64,000 nucleotides of DNA from Anaerolinea thermophila UNI-1 (lineage in GTDB: Bacteria > Chloroflexota > Anaerolineae > Anaerolineales > Anaerolineaceae): assembly GCF_000199675.1 (NCBI RefSeq), contig NC_014960.1, positions 124,001-188,000 of the forward strand, read 5' to 3'. This document shows, piece by piece, positions 42,327-50,853 of the stretch. Position 1 is the first letter of the stretch. Each line of letters starts with the position of its first letter. The notes under the pieces are model-generated. The model was not told the DNA's origin. It made no database searches and saw only the letters and a list, made by a program, of their open reading frames with translations. Made by a program: the position numbers and the translations under genes.

Positions 42327-43253
42327 ATGAGCGAACAAATTCCTGCTGAATTTAAATCCGGTTTTGTGGCGGTGGTAGGACGTCCCAACGTGGGCAAATC
42401 CACGCTGATGAACCGTTTCCTGGGGCAGAAGATTGCCGCCGTCTCCCCCCGCCCGCAGACTACCCGCCGCCGGCAGTTGGGCATCCTCACCCTGCCGCAG
42501 GCGCAGATGGTCTTTGTGGACACCCCCGGCATCCACAAGCCCGTCCACAAACTGGGCGAGTACATGAATCAGGTGGCGCTGGATGCCCTGCGCGATGCCG
42601 ATGTGGTGTTGTGGCTGGTGGATGCCAGCGTCAAGCCCACCGACGAAGACCGTTTGTGCGCTCAGCGCATCCTTGAAGCCCTGGGGCAGAATCCTGCCAA
42701 CGTCCTGCTGGCGCTGAACAAGATGGATCAGGTGCCGGAAGATCAGCGCGCGGGACGGCTGAAGGGGTATCAGGACCTGCTGTCTTCCGCCTGGGTGGTG
42801 TGGATTTCGGCAACCAGCGGCGCCGGCACGCAGGACCTGCTGGATGAGATTCTGCGCCGCCTGCCGGAAGGTCCGCCGTACTACGAAGAAGAGCAAATCA
42901 CCGACCTGTACGAGCGCGAGATTGCCGCTGACCTGATTCGCGAAGCCGCGCTGATTCACCTGAAGGACGAAGTGCCGCACGCCATTGCCGTGCGCATTGA
43001 CGAGTACAAGGAACGCAGTGAGGACACGGCGTACATCGCCGCCACGCTTCTGCTGGAGCGCGAATCCCACAAGCCGATTGTCATCGGCAAGGGCGGCGAG
43101 ATGCTCAAGCGCATCGGCACCACTGCGCGCCTGGAGATTGAGTCGATGAGCGGGCGCAAGGTGTTCCTGGACCTGCGCGTCAAGGTGATGGAGAACTGGC
43201 GCGATAACCCCGCGCTTCTGCGTTCGCTGGGCTACGTGGTGAGAAAGGACTGA
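42327..43253 (+). CDS. era: GTPase Era
   Basis: 308 residues. G1 GRPNVGKST, G2 region RPQTTRRRQLG, G3 DTPG, G4 NKMD, G5 SATSG, then a C-terminal KH domain (about 205-300, HKPIVIGKGGEMLKRIG). It binds the 3' end of 16S rRNA and couples small-subunit maturation to cell growth. The stop is 4 bp before the next gene. The start lies 7 nt after a -10 hexamer, suggesting a leaderless message. Confidence 0.95.
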   Translation: MSEQIPAEFKSGFVAVVGRPNVGKSTLMNRFLGQKIAAVSPRPQTTRRRQLGILTLPQAQMVFVDTPGIHKPVHKLGEYMNQVALDALRDADVVLWLVDASVKPTDEDRLCAQRILEALGQNPANVLLALNKMDQVPEDQRAGRLKGYQDLLSSAWVVWISATSGAGTQDLLDEILRRLPEGPPYYEEEQITDLYEREIAADLIREAALIHLKDEVPHAIAVRIDEYKERSEDTAYIAATLLLERESHKPIVIGKGGEMLKRIGTTARLEIESMSGRKVFLDLRVKVMENWRDNPALLRSLGYVVRKD

Positions 43254-43257
43254 GCGC

Positions 43258-43917
43258 ATGAACACCTGGCTTTTGGTGCTGACCTTTGCCGCCTGCGTGC
43301 TGGAGTGGGTGGCCGTTCTGCAGAAAAGCCGCTGGCACGACTTCACCAAACCCCTGCCGATGATTCTGCTCATCCTCTGGTACAGCCTGAGCGGGGGCTG
43401 GACGGGGCAGGGGGTGTGGTTCGGGCTGGGACTGGCGGCTTCTCTGCTGGGGGATCTTTTGCTGTTGCGCGAGCGCACCTTCCTGCCGGGCATGGGGGCG
43501 TTTTTCCTGGCGCATGTCTTTTACATCACCGGTTTGTGGCACGGCGCGCCGCCTCAGATGGGGCTGGCGGTGCTGTTCCTGGCGGTGGTGGCGGTTGCCC
43601 TTGGCTGGCTGGCGTGGCAGGCGCGCGGAGAAGCCTGGCGCCGACTCAAGCAGGCGGGCATGGCACTGCCGGTGACGGCGTACGCGCTCATCCTCTCGGC
43701 GATGACCTTCTCGGCATTGCTGACGCTGGCGCGCCCGGACTGGAATCCGCAGGGGGCGCTTCTGCTGGCGCTGGGGGCGGTGCTGTTCTTCCTCTCGGAC
43801 GCCATCCTGGCGTGGGACCGCTTCCTGCGTCCCCTGCGCGCGCCGGAGGTGCTGATGATTCCCTACCTGCTGGGGCAGGTGGGCATTGCCGTGGGGGCGT
43901 GGCTCACCTTTGCGTGA
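43258..43917 (+). CDS. YhhN-family membrane protein (lysoplasmalogenase-like)
   Basis: 219 residues with about eight hydrophobic helices and no large soluble part. FTKPLPMILLIL, the LLGDLLLL segment and FLSDAILAWDRF carry the conserved acidic positions of the YhhN/TMEM86 family, whose characterised members hydrolyse lysoplasmalogens. It starts 4 bp after era and is probably cotranscribed with it. It acts in the membrane on an ether lipid; anaerobes commonly have plasmalogens, but the substrate here is inferred. Confidence 0.82.
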   Translation: MNTWLLVLTFAACVLEWVAVLQKSRWHDFTKPLPMILLILWYSLSGGWTGQGVWFGLGLAASLLGDLLLLRERTFLPGMGAFFLAHVFYITGLWHGAPPQMGLAVLFLAVVAVALGWLAWQARGEAWRRLKQAGMALPVTAYALILSAMTFSALLTLARPDWNPQGALLLALGAVLFFLSDAILAWDRFLRPLRAPEVLMIPYLLGQVGIAVGAWLTFA

Positions 43918-43936
43918 ACCTTAAGGGCTTTGAAGT

Positions 43937-43971
43937 AAACAGAGCAGGGAGTTTGCCCTGCTCTGTTTTTT
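43937..43971 (+). terminator. Intrinsic terminator after the YhhN gene
   Basis: 13-bp stem AAACAGAGCAGGG / CCCTGCTCTGTTT (43937-43949 and 43956-43968) and a T-tract. It also lies just past the convergent RCC1 gene stop. Confidence 0.88.
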
Positions 43972-43986
43972 ATCGGCGGTCTGGGT

Positions 43987-44628
43987 TTATCTGCTCACCG
44001 CGGGCAGGTAGGTTTTGACGGGCAGGGACTGCATGACCTGAATTGGAAGGCTGTAATAGCCCAGCGTACCGTCGCCCAATTGACCGTACCAGTTCATCCC
44101 CCAGCACCTGACCGTGCCATCAATGACCAAAGCGCAGGTATGATCCTCGCCCGCGGCGATGGCGGTTGCATTGGAGAGCCCGCTGACCTGGACGGGGGTG
44201 GGACTGGAGGTCGTAGTACCGTCGCCCAGTTGACCGAAGTAGTTATATCCCCAGCAGTACACCGTTCCGGCACCGGTCAGCGCGCAGGTGTGAGCCTTGC
44301 CCGCCGCAATGGCGGAGATCCCCGAAAGCCCGGGAACCGGAATGACCGGGGCGGCGAGGTCGCTGTATCCCCCAATGCCTGCTTCACCGGAACGGTTAGA
44401 GCCCCAGCAGTACACCTCGCTGGCGGCGGTAAGGGCGCAGGTGTGAGACCCGCCGGCGGTAATCTGGATGATGCCGGAAAGGGGTTGCAGAGTCAGCAGG
44501 GAGAAGGGGAAAGACTGGCTTTGGAAGTCGGGGAAAGATCCGGGAAATTCTGATTCCCGGTGACGTTGCTCCGCAGGAAGGCTCTCCCTGGCGGGTCGCT
44601 GGCTTTCCGGTGGGGGAGGCTGAGGCAT
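43987..44628 (-). CDS. RCC1-repeat protein, short and with an unclear start codon
   Basis: 213 residues from the first ATG (44628). Three RCC1-like blades are visible: ITAGGSHTCALTAASEVYCWG, IAAGKAHTCALTGAGTVYCWG and IAAGEDHTCALVIDGTVRCWG, where full propellers have about seven. The frame continues upstream of the ATG into a signal-peptide-like stretch (CLLQIVLLWLSAVSVL), but no ATG, GTG or TTG exists before the TAG at about 44735; only CTG or ATT codons could start it. It is therefore either a secreted protein with a rare start or a decaying fragment. Function is unknown; it may oligomerise. Confidence 0.6.
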   Translation of the reverse strand: MPQPPPPESQRPARESLPAEQRHRESEFPGSFPDFQSQSFPFSLLTLQPLSGIIQITAGGSHTCALTAASEVYCWGSNRSGEAGIGGYSDLAAPVIPVPGLSGISAIAAGKAHTCALTGAGTVYCWGYNYFGQLGDGTTTSSPTPVQVSGLSNATAIAAGEDHTCALVIDGTVRCWGMNWYGQLGDGTLGYYSLPIQVMQSLPVKTYLPAVSR

Positions 44629-44793
44629 TAGGACAGAGACAGCAGAGAGCCACAGGAGGACAATTTGAAGCAGACAAACAGGGTGCAGGTTCGTGGTGGT
44701 CTCCGTGGGGGTAAAAGTAGATATGTTTACAAACTAAATCCACTATACCACGGGGAAATTTCCTTTGAAAGGATGATTCTGCCCGTGAAAAAA

Positions 44794-44823
44794 GGCAGGG
44801 CGGGAAATTTTCCCCGCCCTGCC
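44794..44823 (-). terminator. Strong GC hairpin, terminator-like on the minus strand
   Basis: 11-bp stem GGCAGGGCGGG / CCCGCCCTGCC around AAATTTTC. On the minus strand it is followed by TTTTTTCAC, so it would stop antisense transcription coming from the marR side. On the plus strand no T-tract follows. Confidence 0.6.
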
Positions 44824-44839
44824 CTGCAAAAAATCACCC

Positions 44840-44900
44840 TTGACGTGCAATGATAGGGCGGGTATTATTTAGCCGACTAATCATTAGTTGGCTAAATAAT
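44840..44900 (+). promoter_or_regulatory. marR promoter with a 37-bp palindromic operator
   Basis: TTGACG (44840-44845), a 17-bp spacer and TATTAT (44863-44868). From 44864 to 44900 runs a near-perfect palindrome: ATTATTTAGCC and GGCTAAATAAT as outer arms, ACTAAT-C-ATTAGT in the centre, one mismatched pair. It covers the -10 and the start point, so autorepression by the MarR protein is expected. Confidence 0.85.
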
Positions 44901-44915
44901 TTTGCAAAGGCAGAC

Positions 44916-45371
44916 ATGAAAAAATTCCCCTTCCCCGAAACGCTGGACTTTATTCTGCATCAGGTGTGCCACCTGCACCATCACCGCGTGAGGCAGGTGT
45001 TTGAGAGTTTGGGACTGTACCGCGGACAGCCGCCCATCCTGCGCATGTTGTGGGACGAAGAAGGGCTGACGCACAACGAACTGGCGGCGCGCCTCAACGT
45101 CACCCCCGCCACCATGTCGCGCACGCTTCAGCGCATGGAGAAGGCGGGCTTCCTGGTGCGCAAGCCCGACCCCGCAGATCAGCGCGTTTCGCGCGTGTAC
45201 CTCACCGAACACGGGCGGGCGGTGCAGGAACAGGTTCAGCAGTCCATTCAGCGCATTGAAGAAGAGACGTTTGCCGGCTTCAGCGCTGAGGAATTGCCCG
45301 TCCTGCGCAGTTTTCTGGAGCGCATCCGCGAGAACCTCTGGCGCGCCACCGGCGAAAAAGAACTGCATTGA
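44916..45371 (+). CDS. MarR-family transcriptional regulator
   Basis: 151 residues from ATG 44916. Upstream in-frame codons read through the operator, so they are excluded. The winged HTH (LTHNELAARLNVTPATMSRTLQRMEKAGFLVRK then DQRVSRVYLTEHG) is flanked by dimerisation helices. It lies directly upstream of two ABC exporter half-transporters, stop and downstream ATG nearly touching, so it most likely represses this exporter operon and itself through the 37-bp palindrome. The inducer is unknown, probably a lipophilic drug-like compound. Confidence 0.92.
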   Translation: MKKFPFPETLDFILHQVCHLHHHRVRQVFESLGLYRGQPPILRMLWDEEGLTHNELAARLNVTPATMSRTLQRMEKAGFLVRKPDPADQRVSRVYLTEHGRAVQEQVQQSIQRIEEETFAGFSAEELPVLRSFLERIRENLWRATGEKELH

Positions 45372-45406
45372 TGCTCCCATCTTTATTAATCTCAGGAAAA
45401 AACACG

Positions 45407-47155
45407 ATGAAACCTAGCGGTTGGAAAGTCTTGCGTTTTCTCAAACCTTACTGGCTGTGGATTGTGCTGGCTCCCCTGCTGATGCTGTTGGAAGTGGTCA
45501 TGGATCTGATGCAGCCGCGCATGGTCGAGCGCATTGTCGATCAGGGCATTGCCAACCTGGACTTGCCCTTCGTCCTGCAAACCGGCTTGCTCATGTTCGG
45601 ACTGGCGGTCATCGGCGCAACCGGCGGGATGAGCAACGGCATCTTTGCCGAGATGACTGTGCAGGGCTTTGGCGCCGACCTGCGCGAAGCCCTTTTCCGC
45701 AAGGTGCAGTCCTTCTCGTTCCGCAACCTGGACGCCTTTGAGACCGGACAACTCATCACCCGCCTGACCAGTGACGTGGCGCAACTGCAGGAAGGCGTGC
45801 TCATCACCCTGCGCATGCTGGTGCGCGCGCCGCTTCTGCTCATCGGCAGTCTGGTGATGGCAATCGTCACCAGCCCGCAGTTAGCCTTCCTGCCGCTGGT
45901 GCTGATGCCCATCGAACTGCTGGCGGTGGTGTGGATTGTGCGCAAAGCCACCCCGCTGTTCACTCTGGTGCAGGAAAAACTGGACGCGCTTAACGGGGTG
46001 ATGGAAGAAAACCTTTCCGGGATGCGCGTGGTCAAAGCCTTTGCCCGCGCCGCCCACGAAAAACAGCGCTTTGCCCATGCCAACCGCGCCCTCACCGATC
46101 AAGCCGTGCGCGCCGGGCGTACAGTGGCGGTGATGCCTTCCTTCATGATGCTGACCATGAATCTGGGTATTGTCGGGGTGTTGTGGTTTGGCGGGGTGCA
46201 GGTGGTGCGCGGCGGGATGCAGGTGGGGCAGATTATCGCCTTCGTCAACTACCTGATGACCACCCTCTTCTCGCTGATGATGGTCAGTCAGATGGTGATT
46301 CAGTTCTCCCGCGCCGAGGCGTCCGCGCGGCGCATCGAGGAAGTGCTGGAGACCGAGCCGGAACTTCAGGACGCGCCCAACGCCATCTGCGACGTGCGCC
46401 TGAAAGGGCATATCGTCTTCGACCGCGTCACCTTCCGCTATGACGGCGCAGACAGCGAACCCGTGCTGAAAGAAGTCAGTTTCACCGCTCAACCCGGCGA
46501 GACGGTGGCACTGCTGGGCATGACCGGCGCGGGAAAAAGTACACTGGTGCATCTCATCCCGCGCTTTTACGACGTGCAGGGCGGGCGCATCCTCATTGAC
46601 GGGATGGACGTGCGCGAAATCGATCAGAAAACCCTGCGCCGCAATATCGGCATGGTTTTGCAGGAAACCGTGCTGTTCAGCGGCACCATTCGCGACAACA
46701 TCCGCTACGGCAAGCCCGATGCCAGCGAGGAAGAGGTCATTGCCGCGGCAAAGGCGGCTCAAGCCCATGATTTCATCCTCACCTTGCCCGAGGGCTATGA
46801 TACGGTCATCGGTCAGCGCGGGGTCAACCTTTCGGGCGGGCAGAAACAGCGCCTTGCCATTGCGCGCGCTCTGCTCATCCAGCCTGCCATCCTCATTCTG
46901 GACGACAGCACCAGCGCGGTGGATGTGGAGACCGAGACCCGCATTCAGCAAGCCCTGGAAGACCTGATGCGCAACCGCACCTGCCTGGTGATTGCTCAGC
47001 GCATCAGCACGGTGCTGAAAGCCGACAAAATCCTGGTGCTGGACGACGGGCGCATCGTGGCGCAGGGCACGCACGCCGAACTGCTGGCGAACAGCCCCAT
47101 CTATCAGGACATCTTCGAATCGCAACTGGGCAACGGAGTGAAAATCTATGGCTGA
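45407..47155 (+). CDS. ABC exporter half-transporter, degenerate-site partner
   Basis: 582 residues from ATG 45407 (MKPSGWKVLRFLKPYW); an in-frame ATG at 45371 overlapping the marR stop is an alternative. Six TM helices, then an ATPase domain with Walker A GMTGAGKST, signature LSGGQ and Walker B ILILDDSTSAVD. The residue after the Walker B Asp is Asp rather than the catalytic Glu, the hallmark of the inactive half of heterodimeric exporters such as TM287/288 and BmrCD. It overlaps the partner gene by 8 bp. Probably multidrug or lipid export under MarR control. Confidence 0.92.
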   Translation: MKPSGWKVLRFLKPYWLWIVLAPLLMLLEVVMDLMQPRMVERIVDQGIANLDLPFVLQTGLLMFGLAVIGATGGMSNGIFAEMTVQGFGADLREALFRKVQSFSFRNLDAFETGQLITRLTSDVAQLQEGVLITLRMLVRAPLLLIGSLVMAIVTSPQLAFLPLVLMPIELLAVVWIVRKATPLFTLVQEKLDALNGVMEENLSGMRVVKAFARAAHEKQRFAHANRALTDQAVRAGRTVAVMPSFMMLTMNLGIVGVLWFGGVQVVRGGMQVGQIIAFVNYLMTTLFSLMMVSQMVIQFSRAEASARRIEEVLETEPELQDAPNAICDVRLKGHIVFDRVTFRYDGADSEPVLKEVSFTAQPGETVALLGMTGAGKSTLVHLIPRFYDVQGGRILIDGMDVREIDQKTLRRNIGMVLQETVLFSGTIRDNIRYGKPDASEEEVIAAAKAAQAHDFILTLPEGYDTVIGQRGVNLSGGQKQRLAIARALLIQPAILILDDSTSAVDVETETRIQQALEDLMRNRTCLVIAQRISTVLKADKILVLDDGRIVAQGTHAELLANSPIYQDIFESQLGNGVKIYG

Positions 47156-49010
47156 AATTCGACGCGCACCCGCACAACCACCCGCAACCCCGCCGCCGAT
47201 GATGGGTTTCCGCCCGGGGGGCGGTCCGCCGTTTGGCTTTCTGCAGGGCGGCGAAAAATCGCGTGATGCCCGCGGCACGCTTCTGCGCCTTGCGCGTTAT
47301 CTGCGCCGTCAGCGCTGGGTGCTGGCGGGGACGGCGGTGCTGGTCATCTTCGTTACTGCGGTGGACCTGCTGGGACCTTACCTGATGAGCCTTGCCATTG
47401 ACCGCTTCATCAAGGGCGGCGACCTGCCCGGGCTGGCGCGCTTGATTGGCTGGATGATTCTCACCTACCTGGTGGCGGCAGGCGGCACCTGGTTGCAGAC
47501 CTACCTGATGGTCGGAGTCGCTCAGCAAGCCGTGCGCGACCTGCGCGACGACCTCTTCGGGCGCATGCAAGCCCTGCCTCTGCGCTTCTTTGACCAGCAT
47601 GCCCACGGCGACTTGATGAGCCGCCTGACCAACGACATGGAGAACATCAGCAACGTGCTGGCGACCAGTTTCAGCCAGTTGATTTCCAGCCTCTTCGGCT
47701 TGATGGGGGTGCTGATTCTCATCTTCATGCTCAATGTGCCGCTGGCGGTGGTCAGTCTGGTGGTCATGCCGCTGACGTATGTCATCACCCGCGCCATTGC
47801 CAGGCGCACCCGCTGCGGCTTCCGCCAGGTTCAGCAAGCCCTGGGCGCGCTCAACGGCATCATCGAGGAAACCATCACCGGCGAGCGCACCGTCAAAGCC
47901 TTTGTGCGTGAGGAAACGGTCACGGCGCAGTTCTCGCAGGTCAACCAGCGCCTGCGCGGGGTGGCACTGCGCGCCCGCGTGCTGACCAGTTTCATGGGAC
48001 CGCTGATGAACATGGTTAACAACCTGGGGCTGGCAATTGTTGCCTGCACGGGCGGGGTGCTGGCGGTGCAGGGCATGGCAACCGTGGGTGAGATTGCCGC
48101 TTTCATTAACTATGCCGGCAGGCTGGGACGTCCGCTCAACCAGATTGCCCAACTGTTCAGCACCATTCAATCGGCGCTGGCAGGCGCGGAGCGCGTCTTC
48201 GAAATCATGGATCAAATTCCCGAACAGGACGCGCCCGACGCAAAACCGCTGACGCACGTGCGCGGCGAGGTAGAGTTCGACCATGTTTCATTTGCTTACG
48301 AACCCGGCGTGCCGGTGTTGAAGGACGTCTGCCTGCATGCCCGTCCCGGCGAGATGATTGCCCTGGTGGGTCCTACCGGCGCGGGCAAGACCACCATTGC
48401 CAACCTGCTGACACGCTTTTACGACGTGGACGAGGGCGCCATCCGCATTGACGGGCAGGACATCCGCAGGCTGAAAATGGACGACCTGCGCGAGAAACTG
48501 GGTCTGGTCCTGCAGGATACCTTCCTCTTCAGCGGCACGGTGATGGACAACATCCGCTACGGACGGCTGGACGCCAGCGATGAAGAGGTCATTGCCGCGG
48601 CGCAACTTGCCAACGCCGACCCCCTCATCCGCCGCCTGCCGCATGGCTATCACACCCTGCTTTCGGAGCGCGGGAGCAACCTCAGCCAGGGTCAGCGCCA
48701 GTTGATTGCCATTGCCCGCGCGGTGCTGGCAGACCCGGAGATTTTGATTCTGGACGAAGCCACCAGCAACGTGGACACGCGCACCGAGAAGCACCTGCAG
48801 GAAGCCCTCATGCGCCTGATGAAGGGACGCACCTCGTTCGTCATTGCCCACCGCCTCAGCACCATCCGCGATGCCGATCAGGTGCTGGTGATTCACGAAG
48901 GGCGCATCATCGAGCGCGGCACGCACGCCAGTCTGCTGGCGCAACAGGGCTTTTACTACCGCCTGTATCAGAGTCAGTTCAAGGGCTTGCCGGTGCCGGC
49001 GAACGGGTAA
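47148..49010 (+). CDS. ABC exporter half-transporter, catalytic partner
   Basis: 620 residues. A Pro-rich N-terminal extension (about 1-40) is followed by six TM helices and an ATPase domain with Walker A GPTGAGKTT, Walker B ILILDEATSNVD with the catalytic Glu, and a non-canonical signature LSQGQ. The combination (Asp in the partner Walker B, LSQGQ here) builds one degenerate and one active nucleotide site. It overlaps the upstream partner by 8 bp, so the two are translated together in near-equal amounts. It ends with the terminator at 49053-49086. Confidence 0.92.
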   Translation: MAEIRRAPAQPPATPPPMMGFRPGGGPPFGFLQGGEKSRDARGTLLRLARYLRRQRWVLAGTAVLVIFVTAVDLLGPYLMSLAIDRFIKGGDLPGLARLIGWMILTYLVAAGGTWLQTYLMVGVAQQAVRDLRDDLFGRMQALPLRFFDQHAHGDLMSRLTNDMENISNVLATSFSQLISSLFGLMGVLILIFMLNVPLAVVSLVVMPLTYVITRAIARRTRCGFRQVQQALGALNGIIEETITGERTVKAFVREETVTAQFSQVNQRLRGVALRARVLTSFMGPLMNMVNNLGLAIVACTGGVLAVQGMATVGEIAAFINYAGRLGRPLNQIAQLFSTIQSALAGAERVFEIMDQIPEQDAPDAKPLTHVRGEVEFDHVSFAYEPGVPVLKDVCLHARPGEMIALVGPTGAGKTTIANLLTRFYDVDEGAIRIDGQDIRRLKMDDLREKLGLVLQDTFLFSGTVMDNIRYGRLDASDEEVIAAAQLANADPLIRRLPHGYHTLLSERGSNLSQGQRQLIAIARAVLADPEILILDEATSNVDTRTEKHLQEALMRLMKGRTSFVIAHRLSTIRDADQVLVIHEGRIIERGTHASLLAQQGFYYRLYQSQFKGLPVPANG

Positions 49011-49052
49011 AAACGTCTCTCCCTTTTGGGAAGTTAACCGATGCGGGTGTGT

Positions 49053-49087
49053 CAGGGCGCGGTATCTGCCGCGCCCTGTTGGTTGTT
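49053..49087 (+). terminator. Intrinsic terminator of the marR-exporter operon
   Basis: 10-bp stem CAGGGCGCGG / CCGCGCCCTG (49053-49062 and 49069-49078), tail TTGGTTGTT. Confidence 0.75.
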
Positions 49088-49115
49088 AAAAAGCGGGAAA
49101 TTTCGCTGAAAAATT

Positions 49116-49182
49116 GAACAAATGTGCTATAATTGAATTGTTATCGTCCGCCTTTTTCTATTGGGCGCATTGCATGTATAAT
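49116..49182 (+). promoter_or_regulatory. recA: recA promoter region with a candidate SOS box
   Basis: GAAC-AAAT-GTGC (49116-49127) matches the Gram-positive type LexA box GAAC-N4-GTTC except for one base. It directly abuts the extended -10 TGC-TATAAT (49125-49133). A second TATAAT lies at 49177-49182. Confidence 0.6.
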
Positions 49183-49216
49183 CAGAAAAAGAGACCGTTC
49201 AGAGGAGTAATTCCAT

Positions 49217-50305
49217 ATGGCACGTAAATCGCAACCCCCGGTCCCCATCCCTTCCCGTCCAGACCCGCTGGATGAAGCCCGCCGGGCAGTGCTGGACAAA
49301 GCCCTTGGGGACATTACCAAACGCTACGGCGAAGGCGCCATCATGCGCATGGGTGAAGCCCAGCATATGGCGGTGGAAGCCATCCCCACCGGCTCGCTCT
49401 CGCTGGATATTGCCCTTGGGGTCGGCGGGGTTCCGCGCGGACGCATTACAGAGATTTATGGACCGGAATCATCCGGCAAGACCACCATCTGTCAGCACAT
49501 TGTCGCCGAAGCCCAGCGCATGGGGGGCGTTGCCGCTTACATTGATATGGAACATGCCCTCGACCCGGCATACGCCGCCCGTTGTGGCGTGGATGTGGAA
49601 AACCTGCTCATCTCCCAGCCCGATACCGGCGAGCAAGCCCTGGAGATTGCCGAGACGCTGGTGCGCTCCGGCGCGGTGGATGTGGTGGTCATCGACTCGG
49701 TGGCGGCGCTGGTGCCGCGCGCAGAAATCGAAGGCGATATGGGCGATGCCAGCATGGGCATGCAGGCGCGCCTGATGTCGCAAGCCCTGCGCAAACTCTC
49801 CGGCGCCATCAACCAGACCAAGACCACGGTGATCTTCACCAACCAACTGCGCCAGAAAATCGGGGTGATGTTCGGCAACCCGGAGACCACCACCGGCGGC
49901 ATGGCACTCAAGTTCTATGCCTCGGTGCGTCTGGATATCCGCCGCATCCAGTCCATCAAACTGGGCGCGGAGATTATCGGCAACCGCGTGCGTGTGCGCG
50001 TGGTCAAGAACAAGGTGGCGCCGCCGTTCCGCACGGCAGAATTTGACATCATGTACAACGAGGGCATCTCCAAGGTGGGCGATGTGCTCGACCTGGCGAC
50101 CAGCCTGGACATTGTCACCAAGCGCGGGGCGTTCTTCTCTTACGGCGATGTACGTCTGGGACAGGGGCGCGAAAACGCTAAGGAATTCCTGCGCCAGAAC
50201 CCCGATTTGCTACAGGAAATCGAACTGGCGGTGCGTCAGCGCGCCATGAGCGGGGAACTGCCTCTGCCGCTGGCTGGCGGGGATGAGGATGCCGAAGAAC
50301 TCTAA
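49217..50305 (+). CDS. recA: Recombinase RecA
   Basis: 362 residues with AGAGGAG upstream. Walker A GPESSGKTT, the MAW-like VIDSVAALVPRAEIEGDMGD, loop L2 region IFTNQLRQKIGVMFGNPETTTGG, and KFYASVRLDIRRI. The C-terminal domain is present, with an acidic end (GGDEDAEEL). It carries out homologous recombination and SOS activation (LexA cleavage). The lipoprotein gene that follows starts inside the recA 3' end (20-bp overlap). Confidence 0.97.
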   Translation: MARKSQPPVPIPSRPDPLDEARRAVLDKALGDITKRYGEGAIMRMGEAQHMAVEAIPTGSLSLDIALGVGGVPRGRITEIYGPESSGKTTICQHIVAEAQRMGGVAAYIDMEHALDPAYAARCGVDVENLLISQPDTGEQALEIAETLVRSGAVDVVVIDSVAALVPRAEIEGDMGDASMGMQARLMSQALRKLSGAINQTKTTVIFTNQLRQKIGVMFGNPETTTGGMALKFYASVRLDIRRIQSIKLGAEIIGNRVRVRVVKNKVAPPFRTAEFDIMYNEGISKVGDVLDLATSLDIVTKRGAFFSYGDVRLGQGRENAKEFLRQNPDLLQEIELAVRQRAMSGELPLPLAGGDEDAEEL

Positions 50306-50816
50306 ACGCTGGATGTTCAGGATGAGCCTTGCGCTCATCCTGTTGATTCTGGCAGGGTGTGGGGGACTGCCTGCGCGGGGCACGCCCACACTGGCGCCGT
50401 TTCGCCCGGCGCCGCCCCTGCCTGCCACACCTACTCCGCTGACCAACCCGGCAGACCTGGTCCTGCCGCTCTCCACGCCGGTGTGTCTGGATAACCTCAC
50501 CTTCCTCTCGGATGTGACCATTCCCGACGGCACGGAAGTCGAGCCAAACTCGACGCTGGACAAGCGCTGGGAAGTGCAGAACAGCGGCAATTGCAACTGG
50601 GATGAACGCTACCGTCTGCGCCTGATTGCCGGACCTGCCATGCAAGCCGCCGAAGAGCAAGCCCTCTTTCCGGCGCGCAGTGGCAACAAAGCCATTATCC
50701 AGGTGGTGTTTCAGGCACCTGCCGAACCCGGGCAGTACCGCTCGGCGTGGCAGGCTTATAACGCTGAGGGCCAGCCGTTTGGGGATGTCATTTTCATAGA
50801 TATCGTGGTGAAGTAA
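50283..50816 (+). CDS. Lipoprotein with NBR1-like Ig domain
   Basis: 177 residues overlapping the recA stop in another frame. Signal peptide with lipobox (LILAGC, Cys about 26), a Pro/Thr-rich linker (about 33-60), then an immunoglobulin-like domain resembling the central domain of NBR1: DGTEVEPNSTLDKRWEVQNSGNCNWDERYRL, then PAEPGQYRSAWQAYNAEGQPFGDVIFIDIVV. Such domains are frequent on Chloroflexota surface proteins. Probably cell-surface exposed; no enzymatic residues evident. Confidence 0.78.
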   Translation: MRMPKNSKRWMFRMSLALILLILAGCGGLPARGTPTLAPFRPAPPLPATPTPLTNPADLVLPLSTPVCLDNLTFLSDVTIPDGTEVEPNSTLDKRWEVQNSGNCNWDERYRLRLIAGPAMQAAEEQALFPARSGNKAIIQVVFQAPAEPGQYRSAWQAYNAEGQPFGDVIFIDIVVK

Positions 50817-50853
50817 TTTCTAGCCTTCAAGGAAATTCCATCGAGGAAAGAGC

